Shown in pieces: positions 9,423 through 17,921 of a stretch of 64,000 nt of DNA. The notes below the pieces were generated by a model. It did no database searches. It saw only the letters and a program-made list of their open reading frames with translations, and was not told where the DNA came from. Numbering within the stretch: the first letter of the stretch is position 1; every line of letters starts with the position of its first letter. The translations under genes and the position numbers were made by a program. The DNA is from Desulfohalobiaceae bacterium S24 (GTDB lineage: Bacteria; Desulfobacterota; Desulfovibrionia; Desulfovibrionales; Desulfothermaceae): the NCBI GenBank assembly GCA_011389765.1, contig JAABTT010000004.1:35975-99974 (forward strand), in the 5' to 3' direction.

Positions 9423-10640
9423 TCAGCCCGGTTCTCTGAGCTCGATGAGCCGTTTGATCTGGGTGGAGACGATATGGTAGTATCGGTTCTGAGGAACATA
9501 AATATAGGGCACATCCTGCTCCCGGCGATACAGAAAGTGGGACAGGATCATCCGGTTCGCGGCCTGATGACCGATAATGATGATATGCTCGGCCCTGGCG
9601 CTTAAAAAAAGCGCCTTTTTGATGCCCCGGTTGATCCGTTCTTTCATGGACACATAGCCTTCGCCCTCCGGGTACACATAGTAATATTTATCCTGAATCC
9701 GGGCCTGGTAGATTTCCGGTTTGTCCTGCTTGATTTCCTGATAGGTCATCCCCTCGCAGATCCCGGCATCTATTTCGCTGAACTCCGGAAGGGGCACCAC
9801 CCCGCAGTCCAGGCCCTGCCGTTTTCTGATGATCTGGGCCGTTTGAATGGTCCTGATCTTCGGTCCGCAGAAGATGTAGGGCGTGGAGATCGACCGGAAG
9901 CACTCCGCCATGGATTTGGCCTGGTCAATGCCCTGGGGAGTCAGGCGGGCATCCCCGCCGATCCTGTTGACCAGGTTGTCATGGGTCTGACCATGCCGCA
10001 CCAGGTAGAGATTGCTGACCGTGGTTGTCAGGACGATATCCCGGATCTGGTCGAAGTAGGGAAGGGAGTCGCCTAAGGTCATCTTGAGGATCTTGTTGTT
10101 CAGGGAATCCACCAGGATATGGTTGCGTTCGTCGCTAAAGGGATCATAAATTTTTTGATAGTACGCGATGCGCTGCTGAAAACTCTTCAAGGCCTGGTCA
10201 AAGGAAAAACGACGAAATTCAGGTAAAGTGGCCTTCCTGGCAATACTGGCATCCAAAATTTCCTGATCATTATTCACACATTCGACAAAGAGCACCGGGT
10301 GATCGCAGAGCAGGTCCTGGACCAGCAAACGTCGCTGCCGGGAAACGTTTGTGGCGTCCAGAATAGCGATCTTGCCCTCTTCTTGGAGAAAAGTTTTGGC
10401 GTTTTCAAGATTGGTCCGGGCGATTTTTTCCCGGAGAGCCGCTCCCTCTTTGTTGTCAGGATCGTAAAAATCCGCCCGGGTCGTATTCCCCTGGATCATC
10501 CAGCGGCGGAGGTCCCCGTTGTTGAAGATTTCGGCCGGGGTATCCTCGGCCAGCAGGCTGTCTTTAATCCGCGCGGCGATAGTGGATTTCCCCATCGCCG
10601 GGAGTCCGGCCATCACGATGTACATTTTTTTTGTATCCAT
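9423..10640 (-). CDS. 6-phosphofructo-2-kinase/fructose-2,6-bisphosphatase-like bifunctional enzyme
   Basis: A 405-aa protein with the eukaryotic PFKFB layout. Residues about 5-205 form the P-loop kinase (Walker A AGLPAMGKST, residues 11-20; FYDPDNKEGAALRE, residues 58-71). Residues about 208-400 form the histidine-phosphatase domain with LVRHGQ (H216), RTIQTA (about 263-268), CEGMTY (E296) and IIGHQAANR. It would make and break fructose 2,6-bisphosphate, the glycolysis/gluconeogenesis signal of eukaryotes, which is uncommon in bacteria. Its place next to tkt and rpe supports a sugar-phosphate role. No clear ribosome site was seen before ATG 10640; ATG at residue 6 is an alternative. Bifunctionality is inferred from residues only. 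Confidence 0.85.
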   Translation of the reverse strand: MDTKKMYIVMAGLPAMGKSTIAARIKDSLLAEDTPAEIFNNGDLRRWMIQGNTTRADFYDPDNKEGAALREKIARTNLENAKTFLQEEGKIAILDATNVSRQRRLLVQDLLCDHPVLFVECVNNDQEILDASIARKATLPEFRRFSFDQALKSFQQRIAYYQKIYDPFSDERNHILVDSLNNKILKMTLGDSLPYFDQIRDIVLTTTVSNLYLVRHGQTHDNLVNRIGGDARLTPQGIDQAKSMAECFRSISTPYIFCGPKIRTIQTAQIIRKRQGLDCGVVPLPEFSEIDAGICEGMTYQEIKQDKPEIYQARIQDKYYYVYPEGEGYVSMKERINRGIKKALFLSARAEHIIIIGHQAANRMILSHFLYRREQDVPYIYVPQNRYYHIVSTQIKRLIELREPG

Positions 10641-10949
10641 ACTGATCCATACTGATCCAGCGTGCCTCTTTCAGGGTCTTGGACACATTCGAAAACACGG
10701 CGTCCTTGATGTTGGACCGCTTTCTGGATCAGTATTCATGTTTTTGATCCAGAATATCACAAGGCAGGCCATTTCAGAGCTCTTTCCAGTTAGCTAAAAT
10801 ATTTAGAAAACTTTTGGACACTTTGTTGTGAATTCTCTGCAAATCTTGAATATAATCCAAGCATTTTAAACAGTTAAGTACTAAATTTGCCACAAAGTTA
10901 CGAAGTCTAAACGTATTTCAACATCCTGAAAAGTGCGTGCAGACTTCTG
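10641..10949. other. AT-rich intergenic stretch with a 12-bp inverted repeat
   Basis: No gene seen. It contains a separated perfect inverted repeat, ATACTGATCCAG (10649-10660) and CTGGATCAGTAT (10724-10735), with a further partial copy ACTGATCCAT at 10641-10650 next to the PFKFB start codon. A TATAAT at 10851-10856 with TTGTGA 19 bases upstream is a weak plus-strand promoter candidate. Confidence 0.35.
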
Positions 10950-11162
10950 TCATCCCCGCAATCCAGGCGCTCGAGACCGAAGCTGTTGGCCAGCCAGACG
11001 GCTCCAACGCCCAGTTTGACAAAAACCCGATTCCCCCTCTACTCTGTTTGCGGAACACTGCCGAGGGCACAGACGGCAGTTCTCCAGTCTGCTCAATCCC
11101 TGCCGGGTTTTGTCGAGCAGTTCCCGGGAAGTGAGTTGAAGATAGGCCGGATGATGCATCAT
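10950..11162 (-). pseudogene. truncated 5' fragment of a PflX-like radical SAM gene
   Basis: The 70-residue frame matches the beginning of the PflA/PflX-related radical SAM family (COG1313): a MHHPAYLQL-type start, then C-RLCPRQC-ANRVEGESGFCQTG, which in intact members precedes the catalytic CX3CX2C domain. Here similarity stops after about 57 residues and a stop follows; the other two minus frames downstream contain no radical SAM cysteine motif. The 5' end is intact (tandem ATG, GAGG about six bases upstream). I read it as a deletion remnant. It points away from the rdgC-like gene next door. Confidence 0.6.
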
Positions 11163-11235
11163 TGGGGCCTCACCGGACGCTTTGGGTTCTTTTTATCGAT
11201 ACATACCTTTTTGCATACAAAAACGGGTTCTGATT

Positions 11236-11853
11236 ATGGGTTTCCTTTCAGCCGGCACTTCGTTTGTCAGGTACAGGGTCATTGACGAAATCCCCAAGGG
11301 CCTGTGGCCCCAAGTAAGTGATCTTCTTCAGGAGCACTGCTTTCAGGATATTGATCAATCCAGCGAAGAGCGATCCTTCGGCTGGGTCAGCATCGACAAC
11401 ATGCTCGACACCACATGGAATACCGCCCCTGTGCACAAAGGAGAATTTTTGGCCTTTGCCCTGCGGGTGGATACCCGGCGGATATCGCCGGCGGTCTTTA
11501 AAAAACATTATCAACAGGCCTTTGAAGACTTGAGCGCCCGGGTCAAAGAACAGGGGAAAAAATTCATCGGCCGGGAACAGAAGAAAGAACTCCGGGAGCA
11601 GGTGCGCCTTCGACTTTTGACCCGAACCCTTCCGGTTCCCGCCGTCTTTGACGTGGCTTGGGATCCCAAAACGAATCACATCCTGTTCGCCGGCACCCAG
11701 GAAAAGATGCGCCTTTTGTTTGAAGACCTGTTCACCCTGACCTTCAAGCTGCACCTGGAGCCCCTGACCCCCTTTTTTCTTGCCTGGAATCTGCTCCAGG
11801 AAGAGCAGCGCCGGCAGTTGAACGAATATGAACCCGCTGTCTTTATTGCCTGA
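11236..11853 (+). CDS. RdgC-family protein, N-terminal part
   Basis: A 205-aa protein resembling the first two-thirds of RdgC, the ring-shaped DNA-binding recombination-associated protein that moderates RecA. Family-like features are an N-terminal FVRYRVID strand, a GWV turn, a lysine-rich central region about residues 95-120 (KEQGKKFIGREQKKELRE) and the segment VPAVFDVAWDPKTNHILFAGT. E. coli RdgC is about 300 aa; the missing C-terminal part seems to be the next gene, 14 bases downstream. The ATG at 11236 is preferred because it begins at the conserved start, although no good ribosome site precedes it. Confidence 0.65.
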   Translation: MGFLSAGTSFVRYRVIDEIPKGLWPQVSDLLQEHCFQDIDQSSEERSFGWVSIDNMLDTTWNTAPVHKGEFLAFALRVDTRRISPAVFKKHYQQAFEDLSARVKEQGKKFIGREQKKELREQVRLRLLTRTLPVPAVFDVAWDPKTNHILFAGTQEKMRLLFEDLFTLTFKLHLEPLTPFFLAWNLLQEEQRRQLNEYEPAVFIA

Positions 11854-11867
11854 AAGGATCATCACTG

Positions 11868-12401
11868 ATGCAGAACAACCCGGACCTCCACACTGCAGAG
11901 ACTCTGGCGCCCTTCATTGGCCGGGACTTTCTGACCTGGCTCTGGTATTTCAGCGACCTGAAAAACGGGACTTTTCAAACCTCACAGGGTGAGGTCTTTG
12001 CCGTCTTTCTGGAACAGAGAATCAGCGTCCAGGGAGGGGAAGGAGCTTCCCAGGATACGGCCGTGAGCAGCGGTCCCATGTCTGAATTGCGGGAGGCCAA
12101 ACTCGGTCTCAAGATCGGGAAAAAAGTCAATCAGGCCAGGATCAGGATGGAGCAGGACGAAAATGCCTGGCAGATGCAGCTCAGAGCTGAAGATTTCACC
12201 CTGACCAGTTTCAAGACGCCCAAAGTGGAGATGAAACTGGAGGAAGGCGAAGATCCTGACGCCCGGTGGCTCGAGAAGATGTATCTTATTGAAAAAAGCC
12301 TCAAGATCCTGGATGAATTGTTCGCTCACTTCCTCAACATCAGATTTTCAGCGGACTGGCCTCGAGAGCTGGCGGCCATAAAAACCTGGATCGCGGCCTG
12401 A
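11868..12401 (+). CDS. hypothetical protein, probable C-terminal half of a split RdgC
   Basis: A 177-aa soluble protein without catalytic motifs. Residues about 70-150 (EAKLGLKIGKKVNQARIRME, then a predicted strand pattern and a C-terminal helix) resemble the last third of RdgC, where IEAGK-x-VTKLALDWQ is followed by a similar strand pattern. AAAGGA (11853-11858) overlaps the end of the upstream gene, so the two are surely co-translated. The N-terminal 50 residues have no counterpart I recognise. If the RdgC reading is wrong, it is a conserved partner of an RdgC-like protein of unknown function. Confidence 0.5.
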   Translation: MQNNPDLHTAETLAPFIGRDFLTWLWYFSDLKNGTFQTSQGEVFAVFLEQRISVQGGEGASQDTAVSSGPMSELREAKLGLKIGKKVNQARIRMEQDENAWQMQLRAEDFTLTSFKTPKVEMKLEEGEDPDARWLEKMYLIEKSLKILDELFAHFLNIRFSADWPRELAAIKTWIAA

Positions 12402-12461
12402 GCCCGGCATCACCCTCATGGCAGTCCGCCGGCAGCCGGGAAAGGATTCACTTCTCCATCC

Positions 12462-13499
12462 TCAAAAAGCTGAACCCTTCGCCCCCTTCCTGAAAAAAGA
12501 TTGAAAGGCCTTGATGACGGTCCGGATATCCTCTTCACTGATATTTAGATGCGTGACCAGACGAATTTTCCCCCGACCCTGGATGAGGATGCCCTGTTGC
12601 CCGAGTTCAGCAGTCAAGGATTCAGCCTGATCGGCCTCAATCTCGAGAAAGACCATATTCGTTCGCTCCGCCGCCTGTTCCACTCGAATCTCATCGATCC
12701 GGGAAAGGCCGCGGGCCAATTGCTCGGCATTGGCATGATCCTCGGCAAGCCGCCGGACATTGTTCTCAAGGGCATAGATTCCCGCAGCCGCCAGTATGCC
12801 GGCCTGACGCCAACCGCCTCCCAAGAGTTTCCTCCAGCGGCGGGCATCTTTGATCTGCTCCCTGTCCCCGCACAGGACTGAACCCACCGGAGCGCCGAGT
12901 CCCTTGGACAGGCAAAAGGAAACAGTATCAAACCCCCGCGTCAATTCGCTCACTGCCACCTGCTGCTTGACGGCCGCGTTGAAAATGCGGGCCCCGTCCA
13001 AATGGGTCCGCAGTCCATTGCCGGCGGCCAGACCGGTCGCTTCCCGGAGATACTCCAAAGGCAGCGGATGGCCGTTATAGGTATTCTCCAGGCAAAGCAG
13101 CCGGGTCCGGGCACAGTGGATATCATCAGGTTTGATCGCCTGGAGCACTGTCTTAAGATCCATGACCCCGCCCGGGTCCATCTCCAGGGGTTGGGGCTGA
13201 ATACCCCCAAGCACAGCCCCGCCACCGCCTTCAAGCCAATAGGTGTGGGCTTTTTGACCCACGAGGTACTCATCGCCCCGCCCGCAGTGGGTCAACAGGC
13301 CCAGGAGATTGCCCTGGGTCCCGCTGCTGATAAAGAGAGCCGCCTCGCTATTCAGAGTCTCAGCGGCCAAACGCTCCAAACGGTTGATTGTCGGATCTTC
13401 GCCGTAGACATCGTCTCCGACCTCGGCCCTGGACAAAGCCGCCAGCATTTCTGGCGAGGGTTTGGTCACCGTGTCGCTTCTCAGATCAATCTGTTGCAT
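12462..13499 (-). CDS. ltaE: low-specificity L-threonine aldolase
   Basis: PLP enzyme that cleaves threonine or allo-threonine to glycine and acetaldehyde. 345 aa from ATG 13499, which begins at the family start IDLRSDTVTKP and has AAAGGAAG a few bases upstream. Visible are GDDVYGEDPT, FISSGTQGNL, ENTYNGHPLPL, THLDGAR (D168, PLP ring) and SFCLSKGLGAPVGS with K199 as the PLP-binding lysine. An upstream in-frame extension to 13595 looks non-coding. Monocistronic, convergent with the rdgC-like pair. Confidence 0.93.
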   Translation of the reverse strand: MQQIDLRSDTVTKPSPEMLAALSRAEVGDDVYGEDPTINRLERLAAETLNSEAALFISSGTQGNLLGLLTHCGRGDEYLVGQKAHTYWLEGGGGAVLGGIQPQPLEMDPGGVMDLKTVLQAIKPDDIHCARTRLLCLENTYNGHPLPLEYLREATGLAAGNGLRTHLDGARIFNAAVKQQVAVSELTRGFDTVSFCLSKGLGAPVGSVLCGDREQIKDARRWRKLLGGGWRQAGILAAAGIYALENNVRRLAEDHANAEQLARGLSRIDEIRVEQAAERTNMVFLEIEADQAESLTAELGQQGILIQGRGKIRLVTHLNISEEDIRTVIKAFQSFFRKGAKGSAF

Positions 13500-13795
13500 A
13501 AAGCTTCCTTTCTGGTTTATCTCCAAATTCCGGAATACGGGAAAGATGGCTGTTATTGCAAAAAACAGCCGCAGTACAGTCTGCCCCGTCCGCAAGAGTT
13601 TTCCTCAGACCGGTCCGGAATGTCAACAGAAAGTTCTTTGAAAACAGAGCCGGAGGGAAAACAGGGGACTGATGCCTCGGCACCAAAAAGTCTTGACATT
13701 CGGCACTTGATCGATAAAAGTCAGATTTCCTGAAAGGGCTGTCCTCCGGCAGCGGCCCGCAACACAAAGTATGAAATCTGCACCTGAAATCCACC

Positions 13796-14773
13796 ATGGA
13801 CCTGCTGCATATAGAAAATCTCTCTATCCGCTTCAATACCCCGGAGGGCCCGGCCCGGGCCGTGGACCGCGTGGATTTCGAACTCGGTCCAGGAGAAACA
13901 CTAGGCCTGGTGGGTGAATCCGGCTGCGGAAAAAGCGTCACCGCCCTCAGTATTCTCGGTCTTATCCCGAATCCCCCGGGAACAATTGAACAGGGCAGAA
14001 TCCTCTTTTCCGGCCGGGATCTGTTGACTCTTGATCAGGCAAGCCTGCGCCATATTCGCGGCAACACAATCGCCATGATCTTCCAGGAGCCCATGACTTC
14101 CCTGAATCCGGTCTTGACCATCGGCCGGCAGGTCACCGAACCTTTGAGAGCCCATAAGGGCCTGAACAAACAGCAAAGCGAGCAGGAGGCCCTGCATTGG
14201 CTGGAGCGGGTAAAAATCCCTTCGGCCAAGAATCACCTCCGAAGCTACCCGCACCAGCTTTCCGGAGGAATGCGCCAGCGCGTCATGATCGCCATGGCCA
14301 TGGCCGTCAAACCGAACATTCTCATTGCCGATGAGCCCACAACCGCCCTGGACGTGACCATTCAGGCCCAAATCCTGTCCTTAATGCTGGAACTCAGAAA
14401 AGAGATCCGGTCCTCTTTACTGCTCATCACCCATGACATGGGGGTGGTGGCCCAGATGGCCGACAGGGTCGTGGTCATGTATGCCGGTCAAGTCCTTGAG
14501 CAGGCTGAAACCCAGGAGTTGTTTCAGACCCCCCTCCATCCCTACACCCAGGGACTGCTCAAATCCATGCCCCGGCTGATCCGGCAGAAAGACCGCATCA
14601 GCAGCAGGCTCTCTGAAATCCGCGGGACTGTTCCCCGCTTGACACAACACATCCCGGGCTGCAAGTTTGCGGCGCGCTGCGACTCAGCTTTTGCCCGCTG
14701 CCGTGAACAGCAGCCCGATCTCAAAGATACGGGTACAGGCCATTTGGTCCGCTGCTGGCTCCATGCTGCCTGA
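13796..14773 (+). CDS. dipeptide/oligopeptide ABC transporter ATPase, DppD type
   Basis: 325-aa ATPase of a peptide importer. Walker [10 protein letters not shown]-loop [11 protein letters not shown], signature LSGGMRQRV, Walker [15 protein letters not shown] and H-loop [11 protein letters not shown] are all complete. The C-terminal extension (CKFAARC...ARC...RCW) carries the cysteines that hold a [4Fe-4S] cluster in some DppD proteins. It forms a DppD-DppF pair with the next gene, but no permease genes flank the pair; the family-5 binding protein lies 6.3 kb away on the other strand. Confidence 0.92.
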   Translation: MDLLHIENLSIRFNTPEGPARAVDRVDFELGPGETLGLVGESGCGKSVTALSILGLIPNPPGTIEQGRILFSGRDLLTLDQASLRHIRGNTIAMIFQEPMTSLNPVLTIGRQVTEPLRAHKGLNKQQSEQEALHWLERVKIPSAKNHLRSYPHQLSGGMRQRVMIAMAMAVKPNILIADEPTTALDVTIQAQILSLMLELRKEIRSSLLLITHDMGVVAQMADRVVVMYAGQVLEQAETQELFQTPLHPYTQGLLKSMPRLIRQKDRISSRLSEIRGTVPRLTQHIPGCKFAARCDSAFARCREQQPDLKDTGTGHLVRCWLHAA

Positions 14774-14885
14774 CCCGGACAGACCGTCGTACGAAAGCCC
14801 GACCGCAGGACGTCAAACAAACTTTTGGAGTGAGTGTCTGAACAAAAACAGCGAATTGACTTGCTTCAATCTTCAATTTTACAGA

Positions 14886-15848
14886 ATGGCCCTACTCGAA
14901 GTCCAAAACATCAGTAAATATTTTCCCCTTGGGGGGGGTCTTATCAGCAAGCCCAAGGCCTGGGCCCGGGCGGTGAACGCGGTGTCTTTTTCGCTTTCCC
15001 GTGGCGAAACCCTGGGACTGGTGGGAGAATCCGGCTGCGGCAAATCCACCCTCGGCCGAATACTCCTCGGCCTGATCAAGCCGGACAATGGATCCGTGAT
15101 TTTCGAAAACCAGGACCTCCACCGCCTGAAGAAAAGCGAACTGAAGCTCCTCCGGCAAAAGATGCAGCTCATCTTTCAAGACCCGTATTCCAGTCTGGAT
15201 CCCAGGATGAAAGTTGAGACGATCATCACTGAACCCTTGCGGGCAAGTTCCGACTTGAACAGGAGTCAAAGAAGGCGCATGGCGGCTGAACTCCTTGAAA
15301 AAGTCGGTTTGAACCCGGAAGATCTCCACAAATATCCCCATGAATTTTCCGGGGGACAGCGGCAGCGGATCGGCATCGCCAGATCCTTGAGTGTGCGGCC
15401 GAAACTCATCGTGGCGGATGAACCGGTGAGCGCCCTGGATGTCTCCATTCAGGCCCAAATCATCAACCTCCTTCAGGACTTGAAAGCCGAACTCAAGCTT
15501 TCCTTTATTTTTATCGCCCATGATCTCAGTGTGGTCGATCATTTCTGCGACCGTATCGCGGTCATGTATTTGGGACAGATTGTGGAGAAAGCACCGGCTA
15601 ATCTTTTTTCCGCCAACCCGGGGCATCCCTATAGTGAAGCCCTGCTTTCGGCCGTTCCGCTGCCGGAGCCGGGACTGGGACTCCAGCCGGAACTCATGCA
15701 AGGCGAGGTCCCTGATCCGGTCAATCCTCCCCCGGGCTGCCCTTTTCATCCGCGATGCGTTCATCAGATCCCAAAATGCCGGCGAGAGAGCCCAAAACTC
15801 ACGGAAGTCGAAGCAGACCACTTTATCGCCTGCTGGAACCCCCTCTGA
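14886..15848 (+). CDS. dipeptide/oligopeptide ABC transporter ATPase, DppF type
   Basis: 320-aa second ATPase of the pair. Walker [11 protein letters not shown]-loop IFQDPYSSLDPR, signature FSGGQRQRIG, Walker B LIVADEPVSALDV, H-loop FIAHDLSVV, and the C-terminal oligopeptide-ATPase extension with CPFHPRC and a final AC. The ATG at 14886 (MALLEVQNISKYF) is chosen because it begins at the family start; the open frame extends 5' into the dppD tail. It is 112 bases after dppD and 16 bases before panE, so the three may be co-transcribed. Confidence 0.92.
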   Translation: MALLEVQNISKYFPLGGGLISKPKAWARAVNAVSFSLSRGETLGLVGESGCGKSTLGRILLGLIKPDNGSVIFENQDLHRLKKSELKLLRQKMQLIFQDPYSSLDPRMKVETIITEPLRASSDLNRSQRRRMAAELLEKVGLNPEDLHKYPHEFSGGQRQRIGIARSLSVRPKLIVADEPVSALDVSIQAQIINLLQDLKAELKLSFIFIAHDLSVVDHFCDRIAVMYLGQIVEKAPANLFSANPGHPYSEALLSAVPLPEPGLGLQPELMQGEVPDPVNPPPGCPFHPRCVHQIPKCRRESPKLTEVEADHFIACWNPL

Positions 15849-15864
15849 AAATTGGAGAAAAGCT

Positions 15865-16806
15865 ATGAAAATTACCGTGCTTGGCGCCGGAGCCATGGGC
15901 AGTCTGTTCGGAGGCCTGCTCAAAGAATCAGGAGCCGACGTGGTCTTATTGGATCTCTGGGAGGAGCATGTCCGGACCATCAGGCAACAGGGGCTGATCC
16001 TCCTGGATGAGCAGCAGGAGAGAAACATTCAGGTTCAGGCCCGGACCTCACCCCGGGGAATGCCGCCGGCCGATCTGCTGCTCGTCTTCGTTAAATCCAC
16101 GCAAACCGCCCAAGCCGCTCAAACCGCCAAAAAAATCCTGCACCCGGAAGGCCTGATCCTCACCCTGCAAAACGGCATGGGCAATGGAGAGGCTTTGGCG
16201 GCGGTTGTCGACCCCCGGAGTATCCTGGTGGGGACCACTTCACACGGGGCCCATGTCCTCGGCCCGGGCCGCGTCCGGCATGCCGGACGCGGCGAAACCA
16301 TCATCGGACCCTGGCGGATGAGTCAGGCAGGACTGTGCAAGGCCGCGGAAGTTTCAAAAACCCTGAATGCAGCCGGCATTCGAACCCGGACTTCGGAACA
16401 TGTCCTGGAAAATCTCTGGGACAAATTGCTCATCAATGTGGGCATCAACGCGATCACCGCCTTGACCGGCATCACAAACGGCCGGATTGTGGAGATCGAG
16501 GCCGCGAAGCAGCTCGCAAAAACAGCGGTGGACGAAGCCGCCGCCGTGGCTGCTTCTCTGGGGATCAGGGTGCGCCCCGATCCGGCCGAGCATGTTTTTA
16601 AGATCGCCCGGTCCACACAGAACAACCGCTCCTCCATGGGCCAGGATGTGGATCGGCGGCGAAAGACCGAAATCGAGGCCATCAACGGGTATGTGCTTGC
16701 TGAAGCTGCAAAAACAGGGGATCCTGCTCCTGTGAATGAGGCCTTGACCGCTTTGATCCAGACCCTGGAGACCGGCTGGCAGGGATCCTCCAGGTGTGAA
16801 GATTGA
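15865..16806 (+). CDS. panE: 2-dehydropantoate 2-reductase (ketopantoate reductase)
   Basis: NADPH-dependent reduction of ketopantoate to pantoate in pantothenate/CoA synthesis. 313 aa from ATG 15865 (GGAG eight bases upstream). The Rossmann motif is VLGAGAMGSLFGG; LQNGMGN, GTTSHGA-HVLGPG, LWDKLLINVGINAITALTG (catalytic lysine in WDKL) and SMGQDVDRRRKTEIEAING are the family blocks. The enzyme for the previous step, panB, is encoded 6 kb downstream. Family members also reduce other 2-oxoacids, so specificity is likely but not certain. Confidence 0.88.
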   Translation: MKITVLGAGAMGSLFGGLLKESGADVVLLDLWEEHVRTIRQQGLILLDEQQERNIQVQARTSPRGMPPADLLLVFVKSTQTAQAAQTAKKILHPEGLILTLQNGMGNGEALAAVVDPRSILVGTTSHGAHVLGPGRVRHAGRGETIIGPWRMSQAGLCKAAEVSKTLNAAGIRTRTSEHVLENLWDKLLINVGINAITALTGITNGRIVEIEAAKQLAKTAVDEAAAVAASLGIRVRPDPAEHVFKIARSTQNNRSSMGQDVDRRRKTEIEAINGYVLAEAAKTGDPAPVNEALTALIQTLETGWQGSSRCED

Positions 16807-16890
16807 AGGCGAAGAGAAGATAGGGTTTAAACAAAGGCCTTGCAATCAATTTTAGGCTCTGCAAACACGAACCAGCAAAGGAGGCACAAA

Positions 16891-17496
16891 ATGATCTGCC
16901 GCCAGCTCCTTTTAAGTGCAATGGACGTCTTTTGTTATATTATAGGCTGTGAACAGACCCAAAAAGGCGCGGTCATAGACCCGGGAGAAGACGCCGAGCG
17001 AATTTTCACAAAAGTCAATGAACTTGGGCTTTCCCTGGACTATATTTTGAACACCCATTTTCACCTGGACCATACCGGAGCGAATGCCGAACTGCAGGCT
17101 CTGAGCGGGGCCAGGGTAGCCATGCATGCTGAAGATGTCCCGCTCTATGGACGGCCGGTGGACATCACCCTGCAGGAAGCAGACCGGCTCCCTTTGGGAA
17201 ACTTAGAAATCCGGGTCATTCACACACCCGGACATACCCCGGGCGGAGTGGCCTTTTATCTCCAGGGAAAGCTGTTCACCGGAGACACCCTGTTTGTCAA
17301 GGACAGCGGACGAACCGACCTGCCTTACAGCCATCGGGAAACCCTGGGAGCCTCCATCAGAAAACTCATGGAACTTCCCAAAAACACACGGGTCTATCCG
17401 GGACATAACTACGGCCCCACCCGCACCTCGACTCTGGAACAGGAACAGATCCACAATATCAATGCCCACGAATACGGGTTCGCCCGCACAAGCTAA
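16891..17496 (+). CDS. metallo-beta-lactamase-fold hydrolase, glyoxalase II-like
   Basis: A 201-aa cytoplasmic hydrolase with a binuclear metal site: THFHLDHTG (H56, H58, D60, H61), HTPGHTPGG, FTGDTLF and VYPGHNYGPT. Short members of this type lack the C-terminal glutathione-binding domain of true glyoxalase II, so the substrate is open; thioester hydrolase is a reasonable guess. AAGGAGG (16878-16884) lies six bases before the ATG. Probably follows panE in one transcript (84-base gap). Confidence 0.88.
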   Translation: MICRQLLLSAMDVFCYIIGCEQTQKGAVIDPGEDAERIFTKVNELGLSLDYILNTHFHLDHTGANAELQALSGARVAMHAEDVPLYGRPVDITLQEADRLPLGNLEIRVIHTPGHTPGGVAFYLQGKLFTGDTLFVKDSGRTDLPYSHRETLGASIRKLMELPKNTRVYPGHNYGPTRTSTLEQEQIHNINAHEYGFARTS

Positions 17497-17501
17497 TGGC
17501 T

Positions 17502-17921
17502 TCATGAGTCTGCGTCTGATGCGGACGGTTCTGGCTCCACGAGAAGGGTCAAGCCTTCCTCTGCCAGAACCCGGACCCGCTGACCGGATTCAATGCGGGC
17601 CAGGCCCGGCCCGGGCCTGGCCCGCCAGCGCTCCCCCCTGATCCGGATATAACCTTCCGGGTTCAGCCTCTCCTCCGTCAGGCCTGTTTGATGCACCATG
17701 GAATACCTGTTTCCGGTTCCCGCATCATAGGCGGGCCAGGTGTAAAAAAACAGGATGATATCTTTGATGGTCCACAGCACCAGCAAGCCGCCTGCAGCCC
17801 AGAGCGGCAATCCGGTCCAGAGCCTGAGCAGCCAGAGAAATCCGGCAAAAAGCAAGAGCGGGGGGATTTCCAGGAGGATATACTTCCGAAGCGCTTTTTG
17901 AGTCCAGCCTTTCTTAGGCAT
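17502..17921 (-). CDS. NfeD-like membrane protein (short form)
   Basis: 139 aa: two membrane helices at about residues 16-37 and 39-60, then a C-terminal OB-like domain with the NfeD pattern GLTEERLNPEGYIRIRGERW and VRVLAEEGLTLLVEP. Short NfeD proteins without the ClpP-like protease domain usually work beside stomatin-type proteins; none is encoded here. ATG 17921 is preferred over an upstream in-frame TTG and overlaps the kinase stop codon by eight bases, so translation is probably coupled to the sensor kinase. Confidence 0.65.
   Translation of the reverse strand: MPKKGWTQKALRKYILLEIPPLLLFAGFLWLLRLWTGLPLWAAGGLLVLWTIKDIILFFYTWPAYDAGTGNRYSMVHQTGLTEERLNPEGYIRIRGERWRARPGPGLARIESGQRVRVLAEEGLTLLVEPEPSASDADS

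Noticed and set aside
10814..10856. TATAAT at 10851 as promoter of the rdgC-like pair
   Set aside because: The best -35 (TTGTGA) is 19 bases away and the gene starts almost 400 bases later, so the case is weak.
14892..16028. Minus-strand frame of 378 codons opposite dppF and panE
   Set aside because: It runs across two real plus-strand genes and has no coding pattern of its own.
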